The notes beneath the pieces were generated by a model that had not been told where the DNA came from, searched no databases, and was given only the letters and a program-made list of their open reading frames with translations. 30,597 nt of DNA from assembly GCA_025997955.1 (NCBI GenBank), contig BNVH01000045.1, forward strand, positions 1 to 30,597, read 5' to 3'. Within the stretch, counting starts at the first letter, position 1; each line of letters opens with the position of its first letter. Source of the stretch: Synergistales bacterium. Lineage in GTDB: Bacteria > Synergistota > Synergistia > Synergistales > Aminobacteriaceae. Below are positions 21,928-30,262 of this stretch, one piece after another. The position numbers and the translations under genes were made by a program.

Positions 21928-23130
21928 ATGGCAAAAGAGAAATTTGACCGAAGTAAACCGCACTTGAATATCGGTACTATAGGACATATCGACCACGGTA
22001 AGACCACTCTTACAGCGGCTATCACTAAGTGCCTTGCCACTCAGAAGTTAGCGGAGTTCACGGCTTACGATATGATAGACAAAGCTCCCGAGGAACGCGA
22101 GCGCGGCATCACAATCAACATAGCCCACGTCGAGTATCAGACGGACAAGCGCCACTACGCCCATATCGACTGCCCCGGACACGCCGACTACATCAAGAAC
22201 ATGATAACCGGCGCGGCTCAGATGGACGGAGCTATACTTGTTGTCAGCGCCGCTGACGGCCCTATGCCTCAGACGCGCGAGCACGTTCTTCTCGCCCGTC
22301 AGGTCAACGTCCCGGCTCTTGTCGTATTCATGAACAAAACAGACCAGGTAGACGACCCAGAGCTTCTCGACCTCGTCGAGATGGAAATTCGTGAGCTTTT
22401 AAGCAAATACGAGTTCCCCGGAGACGACATACCCATAGTCCGCGGCTCCGCCCTTGAGGTCATGGAAAAAGGCAACGGCACAAAGGAAGACCCGATATCC
22501 AAGACTATATGGGACCTCATGGACGCGTGCGACAACTATATCCCAGAGCCAATCAGAGAGACCGAGAAACCTTTCCTTATGCCCGTTGAAGATGTCTTCA
22601 CCATCACGGGACGCGGCACGGTCGTCACAGGACGCGTCGAGCGCGGCATAATCAAAGCAGGCGAGGAAGTAGCCATCATCGGTATGAAAGAGGACATCAA
22701 GAAGACCGTAGCTACGTCTCTTGAGATGTTCCGCAAAATCTTGGACGACGCTCAGGCCGGAGACAACGTAGGCATACTTCTCAGAGGCGTGGACAAAGAC
22801 GAGGTAGAGCGCGGTCAGGTATTGGCCAAACCCGGTTCCGTCACACCTCACACCAAGTTCAAGGCCGAGGTTTACGTCCTCAAAAAAGAAGAAGGCGGAC
22901 GTCACACTCCATTCTTCGCCGGCTACAAGCCCCAGTTCTACTTCCGCACAACGGACGTAACAGGCGGCATAAAGCTGCCCGACGGAGTGGAGATGGTCAT
23001 GCCCGGAGACAACGCCAACTTTGAAGTCGAGCTCATAGTGCCTATAGCGATGGAAGAAGGTCTCCGTTTCGCGGTACGCGAAGGCGGACACACCGTCGGC
23101 GCTGGCGTCGTTACGCAGATATTGAAGTAG
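21928..23130 (+). CDS. tuf: Elongation factor Tu
   Basis: This 400-residue GTPase delivers aminoacyl-tRNA. It has P-loop GHIDHGKT (19-26), RGITINIAHVEY (switch I), DCPGHADY (81-88) and SALEV (the fifth G motif). The nucleotide-specificity motif is NKTD (136-139) where NKxD with Val or Cys is more common; it is fully compatible with guanine binding. TITGRGTVVTGRVERG marks domain II. AGGAGG lies ahead of the ATG. Codon use is strongly biased towards C-ending codons compared with the accessory region, as expected for high expression. Only one tuf is in the window. Confidence 0.98.
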   Translation: MAKEKFDRSKPHLNIGTIGHIDHGKTTLTAAITKCLATQKLAEFTAYDMIDKAPEERERGITINIAHVEYQTDKRHYAHIDCPGHADYIKNMITGAAQMDGAILVVSAADGPMPQTREHVLLARQVNVPALVVFMNKTDQVDDPELLDLVEMEIRELLSKYEFPGDDIPIVRGSALEVMEKGNGTKEDPISKTIWDLMDACDNYIPEPIRETEKPFLMPVEDVFTITGRGTVVTGRVERGIIKAGEEVAIIGMKEDIKKTVATSLEMFRKILDDAQAGDNVGILLRGVDKDEVERGQVLAKPGSVTPHTKFKAEVYVLKKEEGGRHTPFFAGYKPQFYFRTTDVTGGIKLPDGVEMVMPGDNANFEVELIVPIAMEEGLRFAVREGGHTVGAGVVTQILK

Positions 23131-23147
23131 GGGCAGAGGATACTGAC

Positions 23148-23453
23148 GTGGCTAAAAAAATCCGTATTCGTCTAAAGGCTTTCGACCATAAAGTCCTCGA
23201 TACATCCGCTACGCAAATAGCGGATACAGCGGAGAGGAGCGGAGCCGAGGTTTCCGGCCCCATTCCTCTTCCGACAAGAATTAACAAGGTTACAGTTCTG
23301 AAGTCCCCTCACAAGGACAAGGACGCGAGAGAGCAGTTTGAGATGCGGACACATAAGCGGCTTATTGACATAATCAATCCTACACAAAAAACGATGGACG
23401 CGCTCATGCAGCTCAATCTTCCTTCCGGTGTGGATATTCAGATTAAGTTATAA
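23148..23453 (+). CDS. rpsJ: 30S ribosomal protein S10
   Basis: This 101-residue protein starts at GTG 23148 (MAKKIRIRLKAFDHKVLD), 17 bases after tuf, with AGAGGA upstream. Family blocks SGPIPLPTRINKVTVLKSPHKDKDAREQFE and THKRLIDI are present. S10 binds the small-subunit head and also NusB in antitermination. With so short a gap to tuf, and no promoter visible, the str and S10 clusters appear to be a single transcription unit. Confidence 0.98.
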   Translation: MAKKIRIRLKAFDHKVLDTSATQIADTAERSGAEVSGPIPLPTRINKVTVLKSPHKDKDAREQFEMRTHKRLIDIINPTQKTMDALMQLNLPSGVDIQIKL

Positions 23454-23510
23454 ATTTTGACTTTTGCAAAATTTTCATAATTCGCTTATTTTCAGTAAGG
23501 AGAGGAAAAG

Positions 23511-24134
23511 ATGGGTATAGGGATACTGGGGAAAAAGATTGGCATGACGCAGATTTTTGACGCGGAAGGTCAGGCTGTAGCCGTTACGGTAATAGCCGCC
23601 GGTCCGTGTCCTGTGGTCGCCCTTCGGACCCCCGAACAGAACGGGTACTCTGCCGTTCTTCTCGGCTATGGAGCGGTCAAACCGCACAAGCTGTCCAAAC
23701 CCTTAAAGGGCCTTTTTGACAAGGTAAAGGTCGAGCCCAAGCGTACGCTTCGCGAATTTCGTTCGGACACCGCGGACTACGAGGTTGGGCAGGAAATCAG
23801 GGTGGATCTGTTCACGGCAGGAGAGAAGGTCAACGTCAGCGGAGTCAGCAAAGGCAAGGGGTTTGCCGGCGTCATCAAGAGGTATCACTTTGCTGGGTTG
23901 CAGTTTAGCCACGGTACGTCGGTCATGCACCGACACGGCGGTTCCAGTGGAGCGATTTCCTATCCGGGGCGTGTTTTCCCCGGAAAGCGTATGCCCGGAC
24001 ATATGGGGAGCGAAAAGGTGACGGTCAAGAATCTGACGGTTGTCGCCGTGGACTTGGAAAACAACCTCCTTCTTGTCAAAGGGGCCGTACCGGGCGCTAA
24101 AAACAGCCTGGTCACCCTCTTTAAGCAGAGTTAG
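23511..24134 (+). CDS. rplC: 50S ribosomal protein L3
   Basis: This 207-residue protein reaches the peptidyl-transferase centre through its central loop. It shows IGILGKKIGMTQIF at the start, SKGKGFAGVIKRYHF, and SHGTSVMHRHGGSSG, the conserved loop with the Gln/His methylation-associated region. AAGGAGAGG precedes the ATG. The 57-base gap after rpsJ is AT-rich but I see no convincing promoter or leader structure in it. Confidence 0.97.
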   Translation: MGIGILGKKIGMTQIFDAEGQAVAVTVIAAGPCPVVALRTPEQNGYSAVLLGYGAVKPHKLSKPLKGLFDKVKVEPKRTLREFRSDTADYEVGQEIRVDLFTAGEKVNVSGVSKGKGFAGVIKRYHFAGLQFSHGTSVMHRHGGSSGAISYPGRVFPGKRMPGHMGSEKVTVKNLTVVAVDLENNLLLVKGAVPGAKNSLVTLFKQS

Positions 24135-24156
24135 GATAAGGAGGGTCTTATAGATT

Positions 24157-24789
24157 ATGCCTACGATTAAAATTGTGGATTTTAAGGGGCAGGAGACAGG
24201 GGAGCTGACTCTATCTGACGTGGTGTTTGGCGCTCGTCTGCACGTTCCGGCGATGCACCAAGTTGTTGTCGCTCACCTATCTAATTGCAGACAGGGCACA
24301 CGCTCAACGAAGACTCGCGGAGAAATCTCAGGCGGCGGCAAGAAGCCTTGGAAACAAAAACATACAGGCCGCGCCCGTCAGGGAAGCACGCGTTCGCCGA
24401 TATGGGTGCACGGCGGAGTCGCTCACGGCCCAAAGCCCGTCGACTTTCATCAGAAAGTAAATAAGAAAGTCAAGCGTTTAGCCATGCTCTCGGCGCTTTC
24501 GATGAAAGTGAACGAGAATTTGTTCACCGTAGTGAACTCTTTTGATTTGGAGAAGCCATCCACGAAAGCTGTCAAGGGCTTTATGGAGGCCGTTCGCGCC
24601 GAGAAGGCTTTAGTGATAGTTCATACGGCGGGCGAGGCGGGGAATAATATTGTGCGTTCCGTGCGTAACATCCCTGGCGCAAAGATTATAAACGTCGCCA
24701 GTATTAACGTGTACGACCTTCTCGATTCAAAGACGCTCATAGTGACCCCTGAAGTTGTGGCGCGTCTTGAGGAGGTATACGCAAGATGA
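24157..24789 (+). CDS. rplD: 50S ribosomal protein L4
   Basis: This 210-residue protein lines the exit tunnel with its extended loop (RSTKTRGEISGGGKKPWKQK and TGRARQGSTRSPIW), the site of macrolide-resistance changes in other bacteria; the loop is intact. No S10-leader-type hairpin, the target of L4 autoregulation in enteric bacteria, is seen upstream of rpsJ. The gene ends in a four-base overlap with rplW (ATGA). Confidence 0.97.
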   Translation: MPTIKIVDFKGQETGELTLSDVVFGARLHVPAMHQVVVAHLSNCRQGTRSTKTRGEISGGGKKPWKQKHTGRARQGSTRSPIWVHGGVAHGPKPVDFHQKVNKKVKRLAMLSALSMKVNENLFTVVNSFDLEKPSTKAVKGFMEAVRAEKALVIVHTAGEAGNNIVRSVRNIPGAKIINVASINVYDLLDSKTLIVTPEVVARLEEVYAR

Positions 24790-25082
24790 ATTTGGTTGCC
24801 CGTGACATCATTATAAAGCCGATAGTAACGGAAAAGAGCAGCTCCCTTATGGAGGAGAACAAGTACACTTTCGAGGTGCACAAAAACGCTAACAAGATTC
24901 AGGTTCGCCAAGCCGTAGAGGAGATCTTCAAGGTGAAAGTGTTGAGTGTAAACACCCTGAACATCGGTAGCAAGCCTAAGCGCATGGGAGCTTTTATCGG
25001 CAGGACCCGCACTTGGAAGAAGGCCATCGTCGCAGTGGCGGCAGGACAGCGCATCGAGTTCTTCGAGGGCGCTAGCATATAG
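24786..25082 (+). CDS. rplW: 50S ribosomal protein L23
   Basis: This 98-residue protein sits at the tunnel exit, where trigger factor and SRP dock. It has the family's IIIKPIVTEKSSSLMEENKY and TFEVHKNANKIQVRQAVEEI, then KRMGAFIGRTRTWKKAIV. It overlaps rplD by four bases, so translation is coupled. Length is normal. Confidence 0.97.
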   Translation: MNLVARDIIIKPIVTEKSSSLMEENKYTFEVHKNANKIQVRQAVEEIFKVKVLSVNTLNIGSKPKRMGAFIGRTRTWKKAIVAVAAGQRIEFFEGASI

Positions 25083-25097
25083 AAAGGGGTAAGACAG

Positions 25098-25925
25098 ATG
25101 TCTATTAAACAGTTTAAGCCCTATACCCCTGGCCGTAGACAGATGACCGTCCAGGGTCGCGAGGATATAACAACCGACAAACCAGAGCGCTCCTTGCTCG
25201 CCCCGCTTCATAAGAGCGGCGGACGAAACAACACAGGCCGTATCACTATGCGGCATATAGGCGGAGGGCATCGCAGAAGTTATCGTATTATAGATTTTCG
25301 CCGCAACAAAATAGGCGTTCCAGGCAAGGTAGCGACTATTGAGTACGACCCGAACCGCAACGCCCGTATAGCGCTCATTCACTATGCGGATGGAGAAAAG
25401 CGTTATATTCTTCTGCCCAAGGGCTTAAGTGTCGGCGCTGTTATAGTGGCCGGCCCGGAGGCGGACATCACCCCCGGCAACGCCTTGAAGCTCAAGGATA
25501 TTCCTGTTGGTACGGTTGTCCATAACCTTGAGCTCGAGCCGGGACGCGGCGGCAAATTGGTTCGTTCCGCCGGCACGTCGGCTCAGCTTATGGCGAAAGA
25601 GGGCAAGTACGCTTATCTTCGTATGCCAAGCGGCGAACTTCGCCTGATTCTTCAGGAGTGCATGGCCACTATAGGTCAGGTTGGGAACGAAGATTACGAA
25701 AATATCTCCCTTGGCAAGGCGGGGAAAACCCGTTATAAGGGGACTCGTCCGACGGTGCGCGGCATGGTTATGAACCCTGTCGACCACCCGATGGGCGGAG
25801 GTGAGGGTAAGAGCAAGGGTAACAAGCATCCTCTTTCTCCCTGGGGCACGCCGGCAAAAGGTTATCGCACGCGCAAGAACAAGCCTTCCGACAGGCTTAT
25901 CGTTCGCCGCCGTTACGACAAGTAG
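25098..25925 (+). CDS. rplB: 50S ribosomal protein L2
   Basis: This 275-residue protein of the peptidyl-transferase region is needed for subunit association. Signatures are KSGGRNNTGRITMRHIGGGH, and near the C-terminus VRGMVMNPVDHPMGGGEG followed by WGTPAKGYRTRKNK. The His in NPVDHP, implicated in peptide-bond formation, is kept. AAAGGGG precedes its ATG, 15 bases after rplW. Confidence 0.98.
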   Translation: MSIKQFKPYTPGRRQMTVQGREDITTDKPERSLLAPLHKSGGRNNTGRITMRHIGGGHRRSYRIIDFRRNKIGVPGKVATIEYDPNRNARIALIHYADGEKRYILLPKGLSVGAVIVAGPEADITPGNALKLKDIPVGTVVHNLELEPGRGGKLVRSAGTSAQLMAKEGKYAYLRMPSGELRLILQECMATIGQVGNEDYENISLGKAGKTRYKGTRPTVRGMVMNPVDHPMGGGEGKSKGNKHPLSPWGTPAKGYRTRKNKPSDRLIVRRRYDK

Positions 25926-25943
25926 ACGCGAGGAGGGACTAAG

Positions 25944-26225
25944 ATGGCTCGTTCAGCTAAGAAGGGACCTTATATAGAACAGCGCCTCATGGCGAGGGTC
26001 GAGGAGATGAACACGTCCGGAAGCAAGAAGGTACTCAAGACTTGGTCGCGCCGCTCCACAGTGGTTCCGCAGATGATAGGTCATACTATCGCAGTCCACA
26101 ACGGACGCATGCATCTTCCGGTGTATATCAGCGAGAACATGGTTGGGCACAAGTTGGGTGAGTTTGCTCAGACGCGTAAGTTTGGACATCACGCGGGGCA
26201 AGAGCGCTCCACGAAGGGAAAGTAG
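25944..26225 (+). CDS. rpsS: 30S ribosomal protein S19
   Basis: This 93-residue head protein forms a complex with S13. The family motif is clear: SAKKGPYIEQRLM, TWSRRSTVVPQMIGHTIAVH and NMVGHKLGEFAQTR. GAGGAGGG lies before the ATG. Gene order rplB-rpsS-rplV is universal in bacteria. Confidence 0.98.
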   Translation: MARSAKKGPYIEQRLMARVEEMNTSGSKKVLKTWSRRSTVVPQMIGHTIAVHNGRMHLPVYISENMVGHKLGEFAQTRKFGHHAGQERSTKGK

Positions 26226-26237
26226 GAGAAGCGAGCG

Positions 26238-26594
26238 ATGGCTGGTGTAAAAACAGAAAAGACGCAGGCAAAGGCCATGGTTCACCAGGTAAGAGTCTCC
26301 CCTGACAAAGTTCGGCAGGTGCTTTCTCTTATCAGAGGCAAAGGCGCGGAGGACGCTATGAGCATTCTGCGCTTCAGTCCTCAGAGGGCGGCTCGAATCA
26401 TTTACAAGGTTTTGCAGAGCGCCATAGCGAACGCGGAGCATAATTATGGGATGGACACGGACAAACTATACGTCTTTACGGCCTATGCGGATAGAGGTCC
26501 CGTCATGAAGCGTTTTCGCCCGGCCTCAATGGGCAGGGCGCATCCGTACGTTCACCATACATCCCATGTGACCGTTACGGTTGCGGAACGTTAG
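26238..26594 (+). CDS. rplV: 50S ribosomal protein L22
   Basis: This 118-residue protein has a beta-hairpin that forms part of the exit tunnel. It shows VSPDKVRQVLSLIRGK, IIYKVLQSAIANAEHN and RFRPASMGRAHPYVHHTSHVTV. The GRAHPYVHHTSH tip is close to the typical GRAxxIxKRTSH, with a notable Tyr-Val-His-His in place of the usual basic residues. Confidence 0.96.
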   Translation: MAGVKTEKTQAKAMVHQVRVSPDKVRQVLSLIRGKGAEDAMSILRFSPQRAARIIYKVLQSAIANAEHNYGMDTDKLYVFTAYADRGPVMKRFRPASMGRAHPYVHHTSHVTVTVAER

Positions 26595-26607
26595 GAGGGT
26601 CTGACAG

Positions 26608-27306
26608 TTGGGACAGAAGGTACATCCCGTAGGATATAGATTAGGAATCACTACTGAGTGGGAATCTAAGTGGTACGCGAGCCCAAGAGATTACGCGAAG
26701 AAGCTGCACGAGGACATCAAGCTCCGTAAGTGGATCATGGAGAAAAAAGAGTGGGCCGGAGCTGGCATTTCGCGCGTAGAGATAGAGCGCGTCGGACATG
26801 TCGTAAGGTTCACTATATGGACAGCTCGCCCCGGCGTTGTTATCGGACGCGGCGGTACCGAGATACAGGTTATAAAAGATGAGCTTCAGAAGCTCACCGG
26901 CGGCAAGGTTATGATAAATGTTCAGGAGATAAAGAATCCCGACGTAGTAGCTCAGCTCGTGGCTGAGGGCATTGCTTCTTCTCTTGAGCGCAGGGTATCG
27001 TTCCGCCGCGCAATGAAGCAGGCCATTTTCCGTGCCACAAAGGCCGGAGCCAAGGGTATAAAGGCCCAGGTTGCCGGACGTTTGGGCGGCGCTGAAATAG
27101 CCCGTACAGAATGGTATAACGAGGGACGTATACCTCTTTCGACAATACGCGCCGATATAGACTATGGTTTTGCTGAGGCTCATACTATGTATGGCGTTAT
27201 CGGCTGTAAAATATGGATTTACCGCGACCGCGAGAATGAGCGTCCCGCGCAGCAGCGCTCTCGCAGAGACCGCGGTGACCGTCCGGATAACAGAGGAGGG
27301 CGTTAG
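26608..27306 (+). CDS. rpsC: 30S ribosomal protein S3
   Basis: This 232-residue protein starts at TTG 26608 (GQKVHPVGYRLGI), preceded by GGAGGG. The N-terminal sequence leaves no doubt about this start, so TTG is used for an essential, abundant protein. A KH domain (GVVIGRGGTEIQVIKDEL) and the C-terminal RNA-binding part (AQVAGRLGGAEIARTEWY) are present. The tail is an Arg/Asp-rich low-complexity extension (about 25 residues, RSRRDRGDRPDNRGGR). S3 lines the mRNA entry path and helps unwinding. Confidence 0.97.
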   Translation: MGQKVHPVGYRLGITTEWESKWYASPRDYAKKLHEDIKLRKWIMEKKEWAGAGISRVEIERVGHVVRFTIWTARPGVVIGRGGTEIQVIKDELQKLTGGKVMINVQEIKNPDVVAQLVAEGIASSLERRVSFRRAMKQAIFRATKAGAKGIKAQVAGRLGGAEIARTEWYNEGRIPLSTIRADIDYGFAEAHTMYGVIGCKIWIYRDRENERPAQQRSRRDRGDRPDNRGGR

Positions 27307-27308
27307 TC

Positions 27309-27734
27309 ATGTTGATGCCCAGCAGAGTTAAATATCGCAAGTCCCATCGCAGCCCCTTGCGCGGCATATCAAAAGGCGGCGTCAGCGTGGCCTTTGGAGA
27401 GTGGGGTCTTCAGGCTCAGGAGAACGCGTGGATAACCGCCCGTCAGATAGAGGCTACCCGTGTCGCCATCTCCAGAAAGATGAAAAAGGGCGGCAAGATT
27501 TGGATTCGCATTTTCCCCGACAGACCCTATACAAAGAAGCCTCTTGAGACGCGTATGGGCAAAGGTAAGGGCGCGCCTGAGTTTTGGGTGGCCGCCGTCA
27601 AACGGGGCCGCGTGATGTTCGAGGTTGCCGGAGTGCCTAAAGACGTAGTTGAGCAGGCTTTTCGCACCGCTTCCCACAAACTGCCTATAAAGGTGAAGAT
27701 TGTGGCAAGAGAAGGTATGGGTGGTGAACAATAA
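27309..27734 (+). CDS. rplP: 50S ribosomal protein L16
   Basis: This 141-residue protein helps position tRNA in the A site. It starts MLMPSRVKYRKSHR two bases after rpsC, and shows GEWGLQAQENAWITARQIEA and KPLETRMGKGKGAPEFWVA. The Arg of the TRMGKGKG loop, hydroxylated in some bacteria, is present. Its TAA overlaps the rpmC ATG by one base. Confidence 0.98.
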   Translation: MLMPSRVKYRKSHRSPLRGISKGGVSVAFGEWGLQAQENAWITARQIEATRVAISRKMKKGGKIWIRIFPDRPYTKKPLETRMGKGKGAPEFWVAAVKRGRVMFEVAGVPKDVVEQAFRTASHKLPIKVKIVAREGMGGEQ

Positions 27735-27961
27735 TGGATGCGACAAAACTTCGAGAACTGGGGTTAGATGAACTACAGGAAAAATACCGCCAGTACAAGG
27801 AAGAGCTGTTCAATCTTCGTTTTCAGAACGCCATTGGACAGTTGAAGAATACAAGCCGTATCAAAGATGTTCGTAAGACAATCGCCAGAGTGCTGACCAT
27901 TGCCGGTGAGAAGGAAAAAAGCCGCGCCGTGGAAAGTCAGAGTTCGGCGGCGGGGAGGTAG
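27734..27961 (+). CDS. rpmC: 50S ribosomal protein L29
   Basis: This 75-residue all-helical protein near the tunnel exit is recognised from LRELGLDELQEKYRQYKEEL and FNLRFQNAIGQL, with RIKDVRKTIARVLT after. It carries a C-terminal tail of about 10 residues (VESQSSAAGR) beyond the usual end. It is coupled to rplP by a TAATG junction. Confidence 0.97.
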   Translation: MDATKLRELGLDELQEKYRQYKEELFNLRFQNAIGQLKNTSRIKDVRKTIARVLTIAGEKEKSRAVESQSSAAGR

Positions 27962-27967
27962 CGTCCG

Positions 27968-28321
27968 ATGGAGACAAAGGCAAAAAATAACGCCGTGGGG
28001 GAAGTTTCTGTCACGGCGCATAGAAAAGTACGCATAGGCGTGGTGGTCAGTAGCAAGATGGACAAGACCGTTGTGGTTAAAGTCAGTCGTCACGCTGAGC
28101 ATCCTCTTTATGGCAAGCGTATAGTCAAGTCCAAGAAATACGTAGCCCATGACGAGGAAAATATCTGCCGCGTAGGAGATCAGATTCGAATTCGCGAGAC
28201 GCGTCCCCTGAGCAGAACCAAGCGTTGGGAACTTTTGGAGATCGTTCGTAAGGCGCCTATTTTTGGCGCTAGCGGGGCTTCTGATAACGCCGCAGCGATT
28301 GATACGCCCGAGGAGGTGTAA
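27968..28321 (+). CDS. rpsQ: 30S ribosomal protein S17, extended at both ends
   Basis: This 117-residue protein is clearly longer than the usual 80-90. The core OB-fold is typical: RKVRIGVVVSSKMDKTVVVK, HPLYGKRIVKSKKY, HDEENICRVGDQIRIRETRP and LSRTKRW. About 18 residues precede it and about 25 Ala/Ser/acidic residues follow (GASGASDNAAAIDTPEEV). The tails are likely disordered. S17 is a primary binder of 16S rRNA. The start at 27968 has weak spacing from the GGGAGGT upstream (27954-27960); a Met-less alternative inside the N-tail cannot be excluded. Confidence 0.96.
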   Translation: METKAKNNAVGEVSVTAHRKVRIGVVVSSKMDKTVVVKVSRHAEHPLYGKRIVKSKKYVAHDEENICRVGDQIRIRETRPLSRTKRWELLEIVRKAPIFGASGASDNAAAIDTPEEV

Positions 28322-28324
28322 ACG

Positions 28325-28693
28325 ATGATTCAGCTCACAACAGTATTGAACGTCGCCGACAACTCCGGAGCAAGAAAACTTTTCTGTATACAGGTTATGG
28401 GCGGGAGCAAACGCAAGTGGGGGACAATCGGGGACGTCATAGTGGCGTCCGTGCGTGAGGCCATCCCAAACAGCAATATCGCAAAAGGCTCCGTAGTGAA
28501 GGCCGTTATCGTCCGCGTGAGGAAGGAAATCAGACGTAACGATGGTTCTTATGTTCGTTTTGACGATAACGCCGCCGTGTTGATCGATAACAACGGGGAG
28601 CCGAAGGGCACTCGTATTTTTGGGCCTGTAGGCAGAGAGTTGCGCGCTAAAAAATATATGCGCATTCTCTCTCTTGCGCCGGAAGTGGTTTAG
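28325..28693 (+). CDS. rplN: 50S ribosomal protein L14
   Basis: This 122-residue protein lies at the subunit interface. It starts MIQLTTVLNVADNSGARKL, and shows GDVIVASVREAIPNS and ETxGTRIFGPVGRELR-like GEPKGTRIFGPVGREL. GAGGAG precedes its ATG, only three bases after rpsQ. Length is exactly canonical. Confidence 0.98.
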   Translation: MIQLTTVLNVADNSGARKLFCIQVMGGSKRKWGTIGDVIVASVREAIPNSNIAKGSVVKAVIVRVRKEIRRNDGSYVRFDDNAAVLIDNNGEPKGTRIFGPVGRELRAKKYMRILSLAPEVV

Positions 28694-28705
28694 GAGGCGA
28701 AGGCT

Positions 28706-29029
28706 ATGTCCATGAGAATAAAAAAGAACGACAGAGTCCGCGTCATATCCGGCAAGGATAAGGGGAAAGAAGGCAAAATTCTGCGCCATATGCCCAAAAA
28801 GGATATGATTGTCATAGAGAGCGTGAATATGGTATCTCGCCATATGAAGCCCTCTCAGAAAAACCCTCAGTCCGGCATCGTCAAACAAGAGGCCCCTATC
28901 TACGCCTCGAAGGTGATGTTGGTGTGCCCTCAGTGCGGCGCGGCGACGCGCGTTGGTTGCTCCTTCTTGGAGAGCGGAAAAAAGGTTCGCGTTTGCAGAA
29001 AATGCAACGAGATTATCGACAAAACATAG
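28706..29029 (+). CDS. rplX: 50S ribosomal protein L24 with zinc ribbon
   Basis: This 107-residue protein initiates large-subunit assembly. A KOW motif is at about residues 8-35 (DRVRVISGKDKGKEGKIL). A C-terminal ribbon with C74, C77, C97 and C100 (VCPQCG ... VCRKCNE) shows the zinc-binding version of L24. TAGGAGG precedes the start. Confidence 0.97.
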   Translation: MSMRIKKNDRVRVISGKDKGKEGKILRHMPKKDMIVIESVNMVSRHMKPSQKNPQSGIVKQEAPIYASKVMLVCPQCGAATRVGCSFLESGKKVRVCRKCNEIIDKT

Positions 29030-29073
29030 CGAACTCGGCGAGCCAAGAGCAAACTTAGGAGGAGAGATACATT

Positions 29074-29616
29074 ATGACGTCGCGTTTTTTTGACAAGTAT
29101 AAAGCTGAGATATGCCCGGCGCTTATGAAAGAGTTTGGGTATAAGAATGTAATGCAGCTGCCTCGTATCCATAAAGTAGTCGTCAATATCGGAGTGGGCG
29201 ACGCTAAGCTTGATATTAAGTTTATGGATGCGTCTATAGCGGAACTGAAAGCTATAACCGGACAGCAGCCGCTTCTTAAGAGAGCCAAGAAGTCAGTGGC
29301 TGGCTTTAAGGTGCGCGAGGGAATGCCGGTGGCTTGTACTGTGACGCTCAGGGGCACGCGTATGTGGGAGTTTTTGGATAGATTGATTTCTTTGGCTTTG
29401 CCGAGCATAAAGGATTTTCAGGGAATCTCCAAGCGCGGATTCGACGGGCGCGGAAATTATAATTTAGGTCTGCGCGAGCAGCTTATTTTTCCTGAGATCA
29501 GCTACGACAAAGTCATACGGTCAAGAGGTATGAACGTGACTATAGTTACTACGGCGAAGACTGACGAGGAAGCGTACTCGCTCCTCAAGGGCATGGGTAT
29601 GCCTTTCAATCGTTAG
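29074..29616 (+). CDS. rplE: 50S ribosomal protein L5
   Basis: This 180-residue protein binds 5S rRNA in the central protuberance. Motifs present include NVMQLPRIHKVVVNIGVGDA, LKAITGQQPLLKRAKKSVAGF and the C-terminal GMNVTIVTTAKTDEEAYSLL. GGAGGAGAG lies ahead of the ATG, after a 44-base gap that holds no clear structure. Confidence 0.98.
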   Translation: MTSRFFDKYKAEICPALMKEFGYKNVMQLPRIHKVVVNIGVGDAKLDIKFMDASIAELKAITGQQPLLKRAKKSVAGFKVREGMPVACTVTLRGTRMWEFLDRLISLALPSIKDFQGISKRGFDGRGNYNLGLREQLIFPEISYDKVIRSRGMNVTIVTTAKTDEEAYSLLKGMGMPFNR

Positions 29617-29640
29617 AGTCAGAGGGGGAAGTACAAAGAG

Positions 29641-29826
29641 ATGGCAAGGAAAGCTATGGAATACAAGGCGACTCTACCCCCAAAGTTCAAAGTGCGGCAG
29701 CATAACCGTTGCCCGCTTTGCGGCAGGGTTCACGCCTACATGCGCATGTTTAATATGTGCCGTTGCTGCTTTCGGAAATTGGCCCGCGAGGGCAGAATAC
29801 CCGGCGTCGTGAAGTCGAGCTGGTAG
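29641..29826 (+). CDS. rpsN: 30S ribosomal protein S14, zinc type
   Basis: This 61-residue short (type Z) S14 has an intact zinc knuckle: C24, C27, C40 and C43 (RCPLCGR ... MCRCCFRKLA). The end is GRIPGVVKSSW. It lies between rplE and rpsH as usual. The form is common in Gram-positives, Thermotogae and Synergistota-like groups and uncommon in Proteobacteria. Confidence 0.98.
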   Translation: MARKAMEYKATLPPKFKVRQHNRCPLCGRVHAYMRMFNMCRCCFRKLAREGRIPGVVKSSW

Positions 29827-29842
29827 AGGAGGGCAATGGCGA

Positions 29843-30247
29843 ATGTATATAAATGACCCAATCGCGGACATGCTCACGAGAGTGCGCAACGCGAATATGA
29901 TATACAGCGAAAGCGTGGATATACCCACAAGCAAGATGAAGTTGGCTATAGCCCGTATTCTTAAGGAAGAGGGCTACATCAAAAACTTCAAAATAGTCAC
30001 AGACCCCAAGAAACCTTACGCTTCTATCCGCATCTTTTTGTCATATGGAGTTGAGCGCGAGCGCGTCATCCAGGGACTGCGGAGAATCAGCAAGCCAGGG
30101 CGCCGCATCTATGTGGGTAAGGATAAGCTGCCGCTTGTTATGGGCGGTTTGGGATTGGTGGTCGTCTCCACCTCTCAGGGCCTGAAGACCGGCGCTGAGG
30201 CCTCGAAACTTGGCCTTGGCGGAGAAGTCCTCTGCTATGTTTGGTAA
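29843..30247 (+). CDS. rpsH: 30S ribosomal protein S8
   Basis: This 134-residue primary 16S rRNA binder starts MYINDPIADMLTRVRNAN at 29843, with GAGGAGGG nine bases upstream. An ATG seven bases earlier is out of frame and gives only five codons. The C-terminal VVSTSQGLKTGAEASKLGLG and EVLCYVW match the family. S8 also represses spc-type operons in enteric bacteria; no matching target is apparent here. Confidence 0.98.
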   Translation: MYINDPIADMLTRVRNANMIYSESVDIPTSKMKLAIARILKEEGYIKNFKIVTDPKKPYASIRIFLSYGVERERVIQGLRRISKPGRRIYVGKDKLPLVMGGLGLVVVSTSQGLKTGAEASKLGLGGEVLCYVW

Positions 30248-30262
30248 GGAGGAGCTTCCGAT

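Noticed and set aside
22399..23091. Minus-strand open frame (230 codons) opposite tuf
   Set aside because: It is a by-product of the strong codon bias of tuf; the protein is low in complexity and unlike any family.
23454..23510. Promoter or L4-regulated leader ahead of rplC
   Set aside because: The gap is AT-rich, but the -35/-10 like words have wrong spacing and no long hairpin is present.
27773..28888. Large minus-strand open frame (371 codons) opposite rpmC-rplX
   Set aside because: It lies fully antisense to four certain ribosomal protein genes and has no family resemblance or ribosome binding site.
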